From positions 67,648,134 through 67,712,133 of the forward strand of contig NC_133537.1 of NCBI RefSeq assembly GCF_048544455.1: a DNA stretch of 64,000 nt. The letters run 5' to 3'. Position 1 is the first letter of the stretch; each line of letters opens with the position of its first letter. The position numbers and the translations under genes were made by a program. The DNA comes from Silene latifolia (Eukaryota; Streptophyta; Magnoliopsida; Caryophyllales; Caryophyllaceae). Below, piece after piece: positions 1 through 11,420 of this stretch. The notes beneath the pieces were generated by a model. That model saw only the letters and a program-made list of their open reading frames with translations. It had not been told where the DNA came from and ran no database searches.

Positions 1-1633
1 TACAGGTCCCAGGAGTCTACATCAGTTTGGAGTATATCCTCGTCTGGAAATGACCAAGTATCTATTGTTTGTGCGTCATTGACAGGATTTTCTGCGAAAA
101 ATTCGGTGACGGCGCGACCTTTTATAACTTTCAGTGGCACGTATTTGAGGTCGAATTCTGAGAGCATCAGGGTCGATCTTGCTAGACGTCCGTTGAGGAT
201 GGGTTTCTCGAAGAGGTATTTGACTGGATCCATTTTGGAGTATATTTTGACGGAGTAGCTAAGTATGTAATGGCGTAGCTTCTTCGTTACCCACACAAGA
301 GCGAGGCATGTCTTTTTGAGTTGTGAGTATTTGCACTCGTACTCCAAGAACTTCTTGCTAAGATAGTAGATGGCTCTTTCTTCACTTCCTACAGTTTGAG
401 CCAGCATGGCACCCATGGTCTGTTTGATTCTTGTGAGATATAAACCAAGAGGTTGATCTCGTTGTGGTGGCATGAGCACTGGTGGTTTAGCCAATATCTC
501 CTTGATTCGGTCGAATGCCTTTTGACAATCATCATCCCACATGGTGTGGTCCGTTTTCTTGAGTTTCTTGAAGATAGGCTCACAAATCATCGTAAGTTTC
601 GATATGAATCGACTTATATATTGTACTTTTCCCAGGAATCCTCTGACTTCTTTTTCTGTTTGAGGTTGTGGCATTTCGATCAGAGCTTTGATTTTGGAAG
701 GATCTATTTCTATACCTCGTTGGCTAACAACGTATCCCAGGAGTTTGCCAGATGTTACCCCGAATGTGCATTTCTGAGGATTGAGCCTCATGTTGTACTT
801 TCGTAGCCTTGCGAAGAACTCGCGAAGGTTCGCAATATGTCCCTCTCTTTCCTTGAATGTCATCTACGTATACCTCAACTTCTTTGTGCATCATGTCATG
901 TAGGAGCGTAGTTGCAGTGCATTGATATGTAGCTCAGGCGTTGATCAATCCAAACGGCATTATCGTATAACAATAGGTTCCCCATTGGGTGACAAAGGCG
1001 ATCTTATGCATATCTTCCATGGCCATTTTGATTTGATTATAACCCGCATACCCATCAATGAAGGATAGTAACGCGTGGTCTGCAGTATTGTCCACCAATA
1101 TGTCGATGTGAGGTAGAGGGAAGTCATCTTTCGGACTTGCTTTGTTTAAGTCCCTAAAGTCAACACAAACACGGATTCTCCCATCCTTTTTGGGTACAGG
1201 TACTATGTTAGCTACCCAGTCAGAATACTCGGAAACTTTGATGAACCCGGCTTTGAATTGTTTGTCAACTTCTTCCTTAATCTTTAGAGCCCATTCTGTT
1301 CTCATTCGTCGAAGCTTACATTTCTGAGGTTTGAAACCTGGCTTAATCGGAATCCTGTGTTCGGCGATATCCATGTCGATCCCTGGCATGTCTTTGTAGG
1401 ACCAAGCGAAAACGTCTTTGAATTCATTTAGGAGGTCTATGAAATCGGCCCTTTCGGTAGAGCTCAAGGTAGTCCCTATTCTAAGTTCTTGGGGTTCTAG
1501 TTCGGTTCCTACATTGATGGGTTCGGTGTCCTCTATTATGGTCCCCCTTCCCCTTCCTGTAGTATTTCTTTGGCTACGTAGGGAGGTATTTCGATCGAGT
1601 CGGGGTCTTGGTCATCCTCGGTATCATCGTAAA
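1..1633 (-). pseudogene. Element E reverse transcriptase-RNase H (broken)
   Basis: The reverse transcriptase would copy element RNA into cDNA in cytoplasmic particles. The best open stretch (934-1467, 177 codons) holds the fingers and palm: VPKKDG, VCVDFRDLNKASP, GYNQIKMA and MPFGL. It ends at a TGA at 934-936, just where the family reads NAGATYQRAM. Reading continues in frame into HDMMHKEVEVYVDD (catalytic YVDD near 860-873). A small deletion right after YVDD shifts the frame. The connection domain and RNase H are then recognisable down to position 1 in broken frames. Upstream homology extends to about 1633 with another disruption near 1545. This gene is a dead copy; the lineage is clear but the start is not. 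Confidence 0.85.
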
Positions 1634-1679
1634 TGAATTGCAGTCAAGATAATGCAAAGAGTAAGCGAACCCGATTTAT

Positions 1680-2183
1680 TCATATTAAAATTTGAGTAAA
1701 GTTGAAACAAAGAAGCCAACTGATCCATGGTCGGTGGCGGCAAAGGGACAGTGGTTGGGGCATTTCCCGAACCTCGTGACTACTCGAGGCTAAGCTAGGA
1801 GAAACAAAGGGAGTGGGGATGACGACGGGAGTAGACTCTCTAATGACTTCTCTAGACTCCGACTCCGACTCCGACTCGAACTCATCGTCTTTTGGTTCTC
1901 CTTTGAACATCTCTCCTTCTCCAGTGGTGAGCTTGAAGAGTCTTCCTTGATGGTTGGTCCATTTGATTGATTTTCTCCATCCTTTCTCTTTGTCTTGCGT
2001 TGGTTTCGTGATTAACGCGGTGGGGTTGAAGCGATCGTCTTGAAGTATCATGGTAATGATCTCATCTTGCGCGGCCCTAACGAATCGATCTTCTCCAAAC
2101 AATAGGCTAACAGCTTGTTCATCTAAGCAAGGTGCTTGACGGGTTTTGTGGTAGGAACCGTTTACGGAGGGATAAAGTAGCAA
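1680..2183 (-). pseudogene. Element E continuation of gag-protease after a frameshift
   Basis: This 167-codon stretch overlaps the 3' end of the gag-protease frame and probably continues it after a frameshift near 2150-2180, because coding-like sequence switches frames there. It holds no domain I can name. It has a serine/glutamate alternation (about residues 100-112) encoded by a short GACTCC microsatellite near 1855-1875. In Ogre elements an intron is known between the protease and RT regions. The sequence 1470-1680 lies in that position, but I see no convincing splice pair, so I leave it as unassigned spacer. Confidence 0.45.
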
Positions 2184-5004
2184 TCGTGAAAGATCTCGAT
2201 TCGGCTAGCTTCCTCTCGAGATAATGCCAAGGTTCGGGAAATCCGTGAAAGAGTTCTAGACTTCCTTCTTGAACAAAGTACCCGTTTAAAGTAGGGAGAT
2301 AGGGTCGCATTTGGACTCCTACGTGCTTACGGTTTTGGACTTGGGCAAGCATTTCGAGAACCTCCTCTTTTGTGGGTTTGTACCCTAGTCCAAGTGGTAT
2401 CCTCTTTGAGTTGTCTTCCTTGTATGGTGCGAAGGTGTTTCTTCGAGCAGGGTTTAAAGGCATTCCAGGGAAGTATCCCTGGGTTTTGAGTATGTGGTTG
2501 ACCACCAAGTTGGAGTTGGGATCATAGTATAAGGGTGCCAACTCACTTTCTATGACACTTACACTTTGGAAGCCCCCAAGTTCATATACGGGATCCGCAA
2601 GGACTTGGTTGTTCGACTGTTTTTCGATTATTGCCTTGATGGGTGACGAAGTGATCGTCACTACTTTGCCATTTAGTGGGATCTTGATCTTTTGATGAAG
2701 GGTGGATGTTACCGCTTTGCAAGCGTGAATCCACGGCCTTCCCAGAAGTATGTTGAAGGAAGCTTCGATGTCCACTATTTGGAAGTTAACCTTTCGTTCG
2801 ATTGGCCCTGTGGCTATGGTTAGGTAAACAAGTCCTACCACCTTTCGTCGTGTACCGTCATACGCACGCACACCTTGGTTGGTAGGGGTCCAATCCGACT
2901 CTTTCATGCCTAGCTTGTATGCCGTTTTGAGGGGTATGACGTTGACTGTGGAACCATCGTCCACCAAGGTTATTGGCACATTCTTCTTTAGACAAATAAC
3001 AGTGATGTATAGGGCAAGGTTGTGACTAGCGCCAAAAGGTGGCAAATCTTCGTCCGAGAAAGTAATAGGATTACTTAGCTTCGGTGAGTCTTGGAAGACC
3101 AAGTTGACTACATCTTCAGGAGTGGAGTTATGTGCAACATTTAGTTTGGCCAAAGCTTGCAGTAAAGCTTGGCGATGTGGGAATGAGCTTGCTACTAATT
3201 GCCAGACTGAAAGATCAGCCTTTGTCTTCTGTAATTGATTGAGCAAATGATCAGTGGAGTCATCTTCGTTGTCACTTGGTGTGATGACGTTGGTTGGACC
3301 ATTTTGAGTAGTGCTTTGATATGGACGACCCGAACGAGTTAGGTGGTCCACATCTTGGTCTTCACCATTTTGGACTATTTCTTTGACTAGGGAGTTTTCA
3401 GTGAGATACTCGTCCTCGTCATCGTCGGCCCAAACTCCATTGATTGCAGTTAGCTCTCTCATTCTCATGATATCACCTTCTAGTCGTATGATTTGGTCAA
3501 CTAGTTTATCAACCACGGTGATTACTTTTTGCATAGTAGCATTTTGAGAGAAGATTAGTGGCACATGTTCTTCGGGTGTTGCGTTGGGATCATGTAGAGT
3601 TGTCACCATGTTTTCTAATTCCCAAACTTGTCTATCTACACTCCTTGCCCATGTGATGAAGTTGGAAACGGTAGGGGAGATAGTAGAGTAGAGCCCTTCA
3701 TTCTCGATTGCATAAATTTCATTTTCGCATGGAGAAATGAGGTGTGAGCAATCTAAGGTAGATTCATCACTTGTGATCACTAGAACTCCAAGAGGATTCT
3801 CAGTGTTGTTGGGCTTACCTCCCGGTGGTATTGGTAGTCTACCATCTTCAATCATGTCTTGAAGCACGTTTTTCAACTTGTAGCATTTTTCTGTGTCGTG
3901 CCCCTTGCCCCTATGGTATTCACAGTACGAATGCTCGTCCCAGAATTTGGATTTCCTTTCGGGTTCGGGAGTAGGTCCGATGGGTTGGAGTTTCACTTGC
4001 TTCATTAACCTTTTTAGAGCGTTGGAGTAAGTGTCCCCAAGATTTGTGAATTTCCTTGGTGGGGTGCTTTTCTTGGATGGCTCGAGAAGGTTAACTTTGT
4101 CGGTCTTGCTAGTAGAGCCGTATGAACGACTTGTGGACCCTTGATATCCTCGACCTACCGTTTTGGACAAGAGTCCTTTACGGATGTCATCTTCAATCCT
4201 TGTCCCTAATACGGTTAAGTCCTTGAAAGTTTTGATGTTTTGGTATCTCAAATGATTGGCATAGATGGGTTTGAGATTATCCACAAACTTCTCCACAAGG
4301 TTAGCTTCATCCGGGCGTTCAACTAGTTGGGTGCTAGTCTTCCTCCACCTACTTAGGAAGTCGGTGAATCCTTCTTTGTCATTTTGGGTAAGAACCTCTA
4401 GAGTACGCATGTTTACTTGGATCTCGGCATTATCCGCATATTGTTTAGAGAACTCGATTGCGGCATTTTCCCAAATAGCGACCTTCTTGTGATCTAAGGA
4501 ATAGAACCATTGCTTCGGGATGGTGTCAAGAGATGAAGGAAAGATCCTTAAGAACATCTCGGGTTTGATGCCTTTGATAGACATGTAATCCTTGAAGGCA
4601 CGGATGTGGTTCAAAGGGTTCTCATGCCCCTTGAACTTAGGGATATCCGTCATATTGAAGTTAGTTGGCAATTTGGAATTGACGGCCTCATACTTGCGAT
4701 TATTCTCCCTATAAATGTCATCCCCCTTAAGGTACATCAATTGCTCCTCTAAGTATTGGAGTCTTTTCTCAGCTACAGTCATCCCCATGAGAGGATTTTC
4801 ATCCTTGGATTCATTATCAGAGTCACCTATTACTTCACTTTCATGAGGAGGCAACCTTCCCTCTACGGCATAGATACGGCCCTCAATGAGCTCAAGGCGA
4901 TCATAGACTTGGTCTTGGGTGACTTGCATTTGGGCTAGCGCGGCTAGGATTCGATCATTACCATCCTGAAGTTGGTGGAGGTTTGTTTCGCTGGATCCAG
5001 GCAT
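2119..5004 (-). CDS. Element E gag-protease polyprotein
   Basis: A 961-codon open frame, the longest in the window. The N-terminus (about residues 1-75) is coiled-coil-like. It is followed by the retrotransposon gag domain (about 100-290; FKGHENPLNHIRAF, KQWFYSL), which would assemble the particle shell. A zinc-finger-like segment CEYHRGKGHDTEKC lies near residue 360. The aspartic protease region is near 660-760, with VDDGSTVNVIP in place of the usual D-S/T-G active site, and ILLGRPWIH follows. A glycine-rich G-patch-like segment (LGLGYKPT) lies near 870, as in other Tat elements. The ATG at 5002-5004 is chosen because it opens the conserved N-terminus. The C-terminus looks frameshifted near 2150. 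It could still be translated as gag. Confidence 0.85.
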   Translation of the reverse strand: MPGSSETNLHQLQDGNDRILAALAQMQVTQDQVYDRLELIEGRIYAVEGRLPPHESEVIGDSDNESKDENPLMGMTVAEKRLQYLEEQLMYLKGDDIYRENNRKYEAVNSKLPTNFNMTDIPKFKGHENPLNHIRAFKDYMSIKGIKPEMFLRIFPSSLDTIPKQWFYSLDHKKVAIWENAAIEFSKQYADNAEIQVNMRTLEVLTQNDKEGFTDFLSRWRKTSTQLVERPDEANLVEKFVDNLKPIYANHLRYQNIKTFKDLTVLGTRIEDDIRKGLLSKTVGRGYQGSTSRSYGSTSKTDKVNLLEPSKKSTPPRKFTNLGDTYSNALKRLMKQVKLQPIGPTPEPERKSKFWDEHSYCEYHRGKGHDTEKCYKLKNVLQDMIEDGRLPIPPGGKPNNTENPLGVLVITSDESTLDCSHLISPCENEIYAIENEGLYSTISPTVSNFITWARSVDRQVWELENMVTTLHDPNATPEEHVPLIFSQNATMQKVITVVDKLVDQIIRLEGDIMRMRELTAINGVWADDDEDEYLTENSLVKEIVQNGEDQDVDHLTRSGRPYQSTTQNGPTNVITPSDNEDDSTDHLLNQLQKTKADLSVWQLVASSFPHRQALLQALAKLNVAHNSTPEDVVNLVFQDSPKLSNPITFSDEDLPPFGASHNLALYITVICLKKNVPITLVDDGSTVNVIPLKTAYKLGMKESDWTPTNQGVRAYDGTRRKVVGLVYLTIATGPIERKVNFQIVDIEASFNILLGRPWIHACKAVTSTLHQKIKIPLNGKVVTITSSPIKAIIEKQSNNQVLADPVYELGGFQSVSVIESELAPLYYDPNSNLVVNHILKTQGYFPGMPLNPARRNTFAPYKEDNSKRIPLGLGYKPTKEEVLEMLAQVQNRKHVGVQMRPYLPTLNGYFVQEGSLELFHGFPEPWHYLERKLAESRSFTIATLSLRKRFLPQNPSSTLLR

Positions 5005-5775
5005 CTTGAAAACTGAATAAGAGATCGGCGACGAATCAAAACACGATCGACCATTCTAACACACTTGCTAAAAGAAAGAAATGTTTTGACTCGTGAAGTG
5101 GGTGTGTGCCACTTGTGTTGAGTGAGCTTTGAAGAAAGACAAGATTTTTGAAAATGTGTGTCCTAGTCAACTATAGTGTAGTTGTAGGAGTGGACTCGAA
5201 GTGAGGTTTTGAAATGGGCTTGTGGCCCGAATTTCGACACGACAAACGGACAGAGTTTTGACCGGATTTTGCGCTAATTGAAAGCCTATTTCGAAATTTT
5301 GGTTGAAAATGGGTTTTGATTTTTGAAAGATCGTCATGGTTTTGTTTAGAAGTGGTGATCACGTAAGGTACAAACATTTATACAAGCATTATAACGGGAT
5401 GCTGAGTGCATTTAAAAGAGTTTTGGTTTGAAGGGTGGGTTGCCATACCGAACCATCAAACCCGAAGTCTGTGGAGAGGCTCGTACCAAACAAGAGTAAG
5501 GCCGATTCCTAGTCCATTTCCTCAAGTAGTGAAGGCCCTTGATACAAACAAGAGTAAGCATCATGGTATGGATGACGTCAATCGCTATCCATCCTTAGGC
5601 CCAAATAAGAATTAGGACCGTTTAGACGGGACGATTGGTCGAATGGGTTGGGTTGGGCCTAGGAAGGCCGAATAAAACGGTCTAGGAAGACCGAGTTATG
5701 AAAACCGACAATTGTCTTGTACAAACTATTCCCTAACCTTGTTCAAGTTTCACCCTTGCTACATGTAAGTGTATT
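5005..5775 (-). other. Element E untranslated leader between PBS and gag
   Basis: A 770-bp non-coding leader. A short duplicated segment (CAAACAAGAGTAAG near 5487 and 5548) is the only internal repeat noticed. No additional ORF upstream of gag, as seen in some Ogre elements, is present. Confidence 0.6.
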
Positions 5776-5794
5776 ATCCCCAGCGGAGTCGCCA
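5776..5794 (-). other. Element E primer-binding site (tRNA-Arg type)
   Basis: On the minus strand this reads TGGCGACTCCGCTGGGGAT, the primer-binding site described for Ogre/Tat elements. It lies five bases inside the LTR edge. It fixes the orientation of the element and the inner end of the 5' LTR. Confidence 0.85.
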
Positions 5795-5799
5795 AAGCG

Positions 5800-8059
5800 T
5801 GTGGACAGGGGGCCACGGGGCACTTGGGAGGAAAAGAGAAACAAGCGTTTGCATTTTTGTATGGAGTCGCCACCAATTTTTTGGGAAATTGGAACCGTTC
5901 GAATACCTCGTGTCATGTCAAGACACAAAGTAAAGACATGAACACTAAGCAATCGTTACCCTTAGCATTCTATGTCTAGAATGACTCTCGTGGATGCCAA
6001 TGAACACGGGTGTTCACAGATATCTGGAGTAAGGGGTGAGGGTACGTATTAAGAAGCTCTTTTGATCGAACACCTAATCCCGCCCGCCTCGATAGCAGCC
6101 TCTACTAATGATTAGGGAAGTTATTCGTACTTGATATATCGTCGATTATATGCATGCAATGCAACATCCAAGTTTTAATCCTAGCATGTGAGAATTAATA
6201 CTAAGTCGGTGAAACACGTAATTAGCAAACAATTGGGTTAAAGTAGAACATACAAACAATAAAATAAATACAATAATTATGAATTACAATAATGAAAATT
6301 ACATTAATTACAACGGATTAGGCGAGTTATGTCGAAAATACCTTTAAAACGGATAATTTGAGAAAAAGAATAAAAGAAAGAATCGACGAAAAAAACAGAA
6401 GGTGATAATACAAATAATAGTTAGTTAATACGTAAACTAATTATATTACGTCAAGGCAGAAAACAGAGTTCAGGGACAGAATTCAACCCGGAACAGGCGC
6501 AGCAGAGCTGCGTCCTTTGGAATAGGCGCAGCAGATGCTGCGTCTGTTCCTGACCCGAATTCTGGCTGTGAAGCCGGAATTGCGCGTTGTTAGTATTCAT
6601 TGGTGAATTTAAAGATTGATTAAAATTATTTACTCGGATGGAAGTGATTAGTAGGTTATTTACATATGAATGGGTCATAGAAACGATAAAACATGAATAA
6701 GACGGAATTAAACGAATTAATATAAGATGGATTAATTACAGGAGTGAAAGATATTAACAAATTAAACAAATTAAATCAATTGATTAAGTTAAACACGATG
6801 GATTAATGACGAATATGTGATAAACAGATGAAAATTTATCAAAGATCGAATTCCAGAAACCCAATATTGATGAATTGAACCTCTATAACCCGGAATTGAA
6901 TTTAATGACGAAAACCCGCAAATATTGGATTATTTGGGATTTAAGTCGGATTTGTGATGATTAAAACATATTAATGATGATGATTATAATATACATGTGA
7001 ATTATATGCTATTATGATGAAGAATTAACAAACAAACGAAACAAATAAAAGAATTTTGACGAACAACAGAGGACGAACGAAGAAGAAAGGAAGCAGGAAC
7101 TGCGGCAGCCTCACGAAGAGGCGCAACAGACACTGCGCTCCTTCAAGAGGCGCGGCGATTCTTTGCGTCCTTTCTCGACGGTTATCTACTGGAAATCCGT
7201 AAAAAGAGGTTTTAAAGCATGGTTTTAGAAATCGGTTTTAATGATATTTTCGACATAAACCTTACAATTGATGATACAATAATTAAATACAATAAATAAA
7301 AGAGAGATTACACCCTCAGACTTACATGTTGACGAAACGAGAAGGACTAAGATATCGATTAGTGATGCTCGACGCGAATGCAAAGAAAGTGCCCTCGTAA
7401 GAGGAAAACGATTAGATTAATTAAGTTGATTGATGTGGAGTTGGTCAAATTGGTCGGTCATGCAAACGAGGCTGGTACTCAGAAGGATCCGAGCTTACGT
7501 GGTCGAAAGTTCAAGCACGTAGACGCCAAAAAGTAAGAACAAAGTCTAGAATGCAAAGGGAGAAGAGAAGGGCGGACACTCGCGTGAGAAATATGAGGAG
7601 CGAAGGCTCCTATTTATACTAATCACGCGGAGGAATTAGGGTTTCGGAGACTCTTTGGAAGTGAATCTCGGAAAGATATGAAAAAGATACGAGAAATACG
7701 CAGAAAAGGGCCTGGGAAGAGGCGCAGCAGCAACTGCGTCTCTGCTGCGTCTCTTGGAAGAGGCGCAGCACCTGCTGCGTCTGTTCCCAAGGGGTTTCCT
7801 CCTGCGGAAGAAAGATTTCCGTGTTTGAGTTATGGTAAGACGGAAATAATTCGGTTTCCTTAATATCTTATGTGAATATTACGGGAAATTGTTTACCAAA
7901 AGATAAAATCTATGAAATATGGAATAGAAATATCCGGAACATTCCAGAACATTCTGACTCGGGATTTAACGGTTATCAGAAAATGAAGACGGTTTTAGGC
8001 CCGGACTCCGAATGTACTCTAATTACTGTCAAAACGACCGTATCGGCACGTAGATGACA
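5800..8059 (-). repeat. Element E 5' LTR
   Basis: About 2.26 kb, starting TGTGGACAGG on the plus strand beside the PBS and ending GTAGATGACA. The outer end is inferred from the TG...CA rule and from where copia homology resumes. The inner end shares blocks with the LTR at 61775: GAGTCGCCACCAA, then a GGGAAnTTGGAACCGTTC block, then GTAAGGGGTGAGGGTACG. Three clusters of paired GC-rich hairpins (6495-6545, 7118-7170, 7718-7785) are built from GGCGCAGCAG and CTGCGTC. The partner 3' LTR is outside the window, so the target duplication could not be read. Confidence 0.75.
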
Positions 8060-8089
8060 ATTAAGAGGTAGACATTAATATTTGAGCAA

Positions 8090-8452
8090 TCACTTGACGA
8101 TAATCTTATGAATTGTCACAAATCGTTCCGCGTACCAAACATGCGGCCCAATCATCACCGGGTGGTTTGCGAGAGGTGCAGAAATGAGGTATCTACACCT
8201 TTTTGTACTACAAAATTCAAGTGAAATGTTGCCCTTTTCTACATGATCTCGTAGAAAATGGTGTCGACTATCTATGTGTTTGGTCCTCGAATGCTGAGCA
8301 GGGTTTTTAGAAATTACTATAGCACTCGTATTATCACACATAATAGGCATACGACCAACATTTACACCATAATCACGTAGTTGTTGCTTTAACCAAAGTA
8401 ATTGAGAACATACCAGTCCAGCAGATACATATTCAGCTTCAACGGTAGACAT
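8090..8452 (-). pseudogene. Element F RNase H, truncated
   Basis: Copia RNase H, which removes the RNA strand during reverse transcription. MSTVEAEYVSAG and the CDNTSAI motif (catalytic Asp) are clear, followed by SRHHFLRDHVEKG. After EFCSTK the similarity fades, although YLISAPLA still aligns with the usual ADIFTKPLA, and the homology stops at the junction with element E near 8060. It overlaps the RT frame (8389-9186) in another frame, so an extra frameshift separates them. Confidence 0.8.
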
Positions 8453-9186
8453 TGCAACAGAATTTTGCTTCTTTGAACTCCAAGTAATAATGCATGGTCC
8501 AACAAACGTAGCAAATCCTGAAGTCTCTTTCTATCTAACGAGCATCCTCCATAATCTGCATCTGAATATCCTACTACATCGAAATTACACTCAAGTGGAT
8601 ACCATAAGTATAAATTCGATGTACCAATTAAATATCTCAAGATATGTTTAACTGCAATCATATGTGACTCTTTAGGACACGATTGAAATCTCGCACAGAC
8701 ACAAACACTAAACAATATATCTGGACGACTTGCAGTTAAATATAAAAGTGAACCAATCAAACCTCGATATGTAGTCTCATCAACACACTTACCATGTTCA
8801 TCTATAGTTAACTTCTTATCAGGTACCATAGGTGTATCGTAAGACTTTGCATTTTCCATACCGAATTTTCGAATCAGTTCCTTGATATATTTTTGTTGGT
8901 GAATCTTTATACCTTCCTTTGTTTGTTGAATCTGCAACCCTAGGAAGAATTTCAATTCTCCCATCATGCTCATTTCAAATTCAGAAGTCATTAGATCTGA
9001 AAAATACTTGCACAATTTTTCATTAGTATAGCTGAATATTATATCGTCTACATAAATTTGCACAACAAGTAAATTAGAACCTTCGTATTTTAGGAACATT
9101 GTCTTATCAATAGATCCTCTTTTAAAATAATTTTGTAATAAAAACTTGGATAACCTATCATACCATGCCCTGGGAGCTTGTTTCAA
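8389..9186 (-). pseudogene. Element F reverse transcriptase, second half
   Basis: A 265-codon stretch beginning at KQAPRAWYDRLSKFLLQ, the point where the preceding frame (9204-11072) shifts. It holds the catalytic IYVDDIIF (about residues 44-51), FFLGLQIQQ, the YIKELIRKFGM connection and RPDILFSVCVCARFQ. It would form the palm and thumb of the copia polymerase. The frameshift at 9187-9203 separates it from the fingers. Confidence 0.85.
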
Positions 9187-9203
9187 ACCATATAAGGCAT
9201 TGT

Positions 9204-11072
9204 CTAATTTATGAACATGGTTTGAAACTTGCTATTTAAAAATCCGAGAGGTTGTTCAACAAAAACTTCTTCTTCCAAATAGCCATTAAGAAACGCGGTC
9301 TTAACATCCATTTGGAACAATTTCATCCCTTTATGAGCGGCAAAGGCGATAATGAGACGAATAGCCTCAAGTCTTGCTACGGGTGCAAAGGTCTCGTCGT
9401 AGTCGATCCCTTCTTGTTGATTGTAGCCTTGGACAACTAATCGTGCCTTGTTTCTTGTAATAATTCCTTCGTCGTCCAGTTTATTTCTGAATACCCATCT
9501 CGTACCAATAACGATTCGATCAATAGGTCGTGGCAGTAAATGCCATACCTTATTGCGTTCGAATTGTTGAAGCTCATCTTGCATAGATAATATCCAATCA
9601 GGTTTAGAAAGAGCTTCTTTGATATTGGTAGGTTCAATGGTTGATAGAAAAGAAAAGAACGAGCAGAAGTTATTCAAGGACCTTCTAATTTTAACACCTT
9701 GTTTTAGATTTCCTAGGATTTTGTCCAAAGGATGAGAACTTTGATGTTTCCACTTCTTGAGAACTCTAGGTTCATTATTATTTGATGAACTCGCACCTTC
9801 TACAGACGAAGAATCATGATTTGTTCCCCCTGAGTTGGACTCGGAGTTTTCTTCAAAAGTATTATTAACTTCATCAGAATTATCATGATTTGGATCGGAA
9901 GTTATAACATCATTAGGTATAACTTCATGATCTTTTTCCTTATTTGGAGAAGGGTCGATAGTATCATTAACTACGGACTTATCACTTCTCTTAGGATCGT
10001 TTGCAGAGTTATCTAGTTCATCATTAATGCCTTCTATATTCTCATCATCATTTAATGGTTCATCTCTGGCTAAAAAGAAATCGAGCTCATCTGGATCCTC
10101 TTCTTCCTGTTCAACTTTATCAAACACATTATCTTCATCAAAACGAACATGAACACTTTCTTCTATGCGCAAGGTTCTCTTATTGAATACTTTGTAAGCT
10201 TTACTGTGATCCGAATATCCCAGAAAAACAGCTTCGTCACTTCGGGGGTCAAATTTTCCTAAAATGTCTTTTCCATTATTGTGAACAAAGCATTTGCCCC
10301 CGAAACACCGAAGATGTGATATATTGGGTTTTCTCCCTCTTAAAAGTTCGTAGGGAGTCTTTTTCAAAATTGGACGGATCATAGCTCTATTGTGCACATA
10401 GCATGCAGTACTAACAGCTTCTGCCCAAAAACTTCTAGGAAGGCCACTACACAAAAACATAGTACGAGCCATATCCTCTAGGGTTCGATTCATACGTTCC
10501 ACGACACCATTTTGTTGTGGGATACGTGGTGCGGAGAAGTTATGCCCCACACCATTTTCCCTACAGAATTCTATAAACGATTGATTATCAAATTCCGTGT
10601 CGTGATCCGTCCGAATCGAAATAAGCTTTTTATCATATTTATTTTGGACAAGCTTCATTAATACCACAAATTCATTGAAAGATTCATCTTTAGAGGAAAG
10701 AAAGATTGGCCAGACATACCTTGAGTAATCATCGACTAGAACAAATACGTACTTTGATCCACCACGGCTTCTAACTTTCATAGGTCCACATAAATCCATG
10801 TGAACTACCTCAAGTGGTCGTTTAGTACTAACTACTCTCTTAGGTTTGAATGAGGATCTAACATGTTTGCAACGGGCACATGAGTCACACATTTTCTCTT
10901 GCTCGAATTTAATTGAGGGCAAGCCTTCACCTAAATCCATAGACTTAAGTTTCTTTAAAATAATTGGACTAATGTGTGCAAACCTCTTGTGCCACAAGAA
11001 AGACTCATCTAGAGTTACTTTCATACACGAGAAGGAATTTGTATTGACAGCATTTAATTTAATCATATACAC
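9204..11072 (-). CDS. Element F integrase and first half of reverse transcriptase
   Basis: A 622-codon open frame. Residues about 25-75 are the GAG-pre-integrase zinc domain ([18 protein letters not shown]). Residues 85-240 are the integrase core with [24 protein letters not shown] and [14 protein letters not shown], supplying the D,D,E triad. An acidic, asparagine-rich spacer (about 330-450) follows. The copia RT fingers run from about residue 490: [45 protein letters not shown]. It ends prematurely near LGFLNSKFQ. The pattern is diagnostic of SIRE-type elements. The true polyprotein would start further upstream in gag, so the ATG here is incidental. Confidence 0.9.
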   Translation of the reverse strand: MYMIKLNAVNTNSFSCMKVTLDESFLWHKRFAHISPIILKKLKSMDLGEGLPSIKFEQEKMCDSCARCKHVRSSFKPKRVVSTKRPLEVVHMDLCGPMKVRSRGGSKYVFVLVDDYSRYVWPIFLSSKDESFNEFVVLMKLVQNKYDKKLISIRTDHDTEFDNQSFIEFCRENGVGHNFSAPRIPQQNGVVERMNRTLEDMARTMFLCSGLPRSFWAEAVSTACYVHNRAMIRPILKKTPYELLRGRKPNISHLRCFGGKCFVHNNGKDILGKFDPRSDEAVFLGYSDHSKAYKVFNKRTLRIEESVHVRFDEDNVFDKVEQEEEDPDELDFFLARDEPLNDDENIEGINDELDNSANDPKRSDKSVVNDTIDPSPNKEKDHEVIPNDVITSDPNHDNSDEVNNTFEENSESNSGGTNHDSSSVEGASSSNNNEPRVLKKWKHQSSHPLDKILGNLKQGVKIRRSLNNFCSFFSFLSTIEPTNIKEALSKPDWILSMQDELQQFERNKVWHLLPRPIDRIVIGTRWVFRNKLDDEGIITRNKARLVVQGYNQQEGIDYDETFAPVARLEAIRLIIAFAAHKGMKLFQMDVKTAFLNGYLEEEVFVEQPLGFLNSKFQTMFIN

Positions 11073-11420
11073 ATTCCTCCTACGGTGACCCTCAAGCAGA
11101 ATATTACTAGTACCTTCAATTATAATACGACAACCATTGGCATGAAAAACAACTTTGTTACCTTTGTCACATAATTGAGAAATACTAAGTAAGTTATGTT
11201 TAAGACCACTTACCAGATATACATTCTCGATTGAATGAGAGGTTGAAATTCCAATTTTTCCTACTCCAATAATCCTGCCCTTTTTGTTATCTCCAAAGAT
11301 GAACTTGCCACAAAAAGGGCTCTAGTGAAAGAAAAAGATTTATGTCTCCTGTCATGTGTCTCGAACATCCACTGTCGAGATACCATAGATTATTTTCTTT
11401 CACCACTTCCTGCATATGGA
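11073..11420 (-). pseudogene. Element F protease region, frame-broken
   Basis: In minus-strand reading, WYLDSGCSRHMTGD occurs near 11340-11390, the copia aspartic-protease active site D-S-G followed by the usual H-M-T-G. Downstream the frame breaks within about 15 codons and several stops intervene before integrase opens at 11072. The active site is present but the protein cannot be made intact. Confidence 0.75.

Larger units (their letters stand above)
1..8059 (-). mobile_element. Element E: Tat/Ogre-type Ty3-gypsy retrotransposon, truncated by window edge
   Basis: Minus-strand LTR retrotransposon. In element order it has a 5' LTR (5800-8059), a primer-binding site matching a tRNA-Arg 3' end (5776-5794), a leader (5005-5775), gag-protease (about 1680-5004), then reverse transcriptase and RNase H (1-1633). 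Integrase and the 3' LTR lie left of the window. The PBS, the gag architecture and the RT wording (VCVDFRDLNKASP, GYNQIKMA) are typical of the Tat/Ogre lineage. Its LTR abuts the truncated RNase H end of copia element F, so E probably inserted into F; this cannot be confirmed because the other junction is outside the window. Premature stops and frameshifts make it non-functional. Confidence 0.85.

Noticed and set aside
5776..5794. tRNA gene fragments at the primer-binding sites (also 13915, 30613, 38176, 45312, 57136)
   Set aside because: They match only the tRNA 3' end, as retrotransposon PBSs do; no cloverleaf.
7678..8057. Two short ORFs in the end of element E's LTR
   Set aside because: LTR sequence with hairpin repeats; no codon structure or homology recognised.
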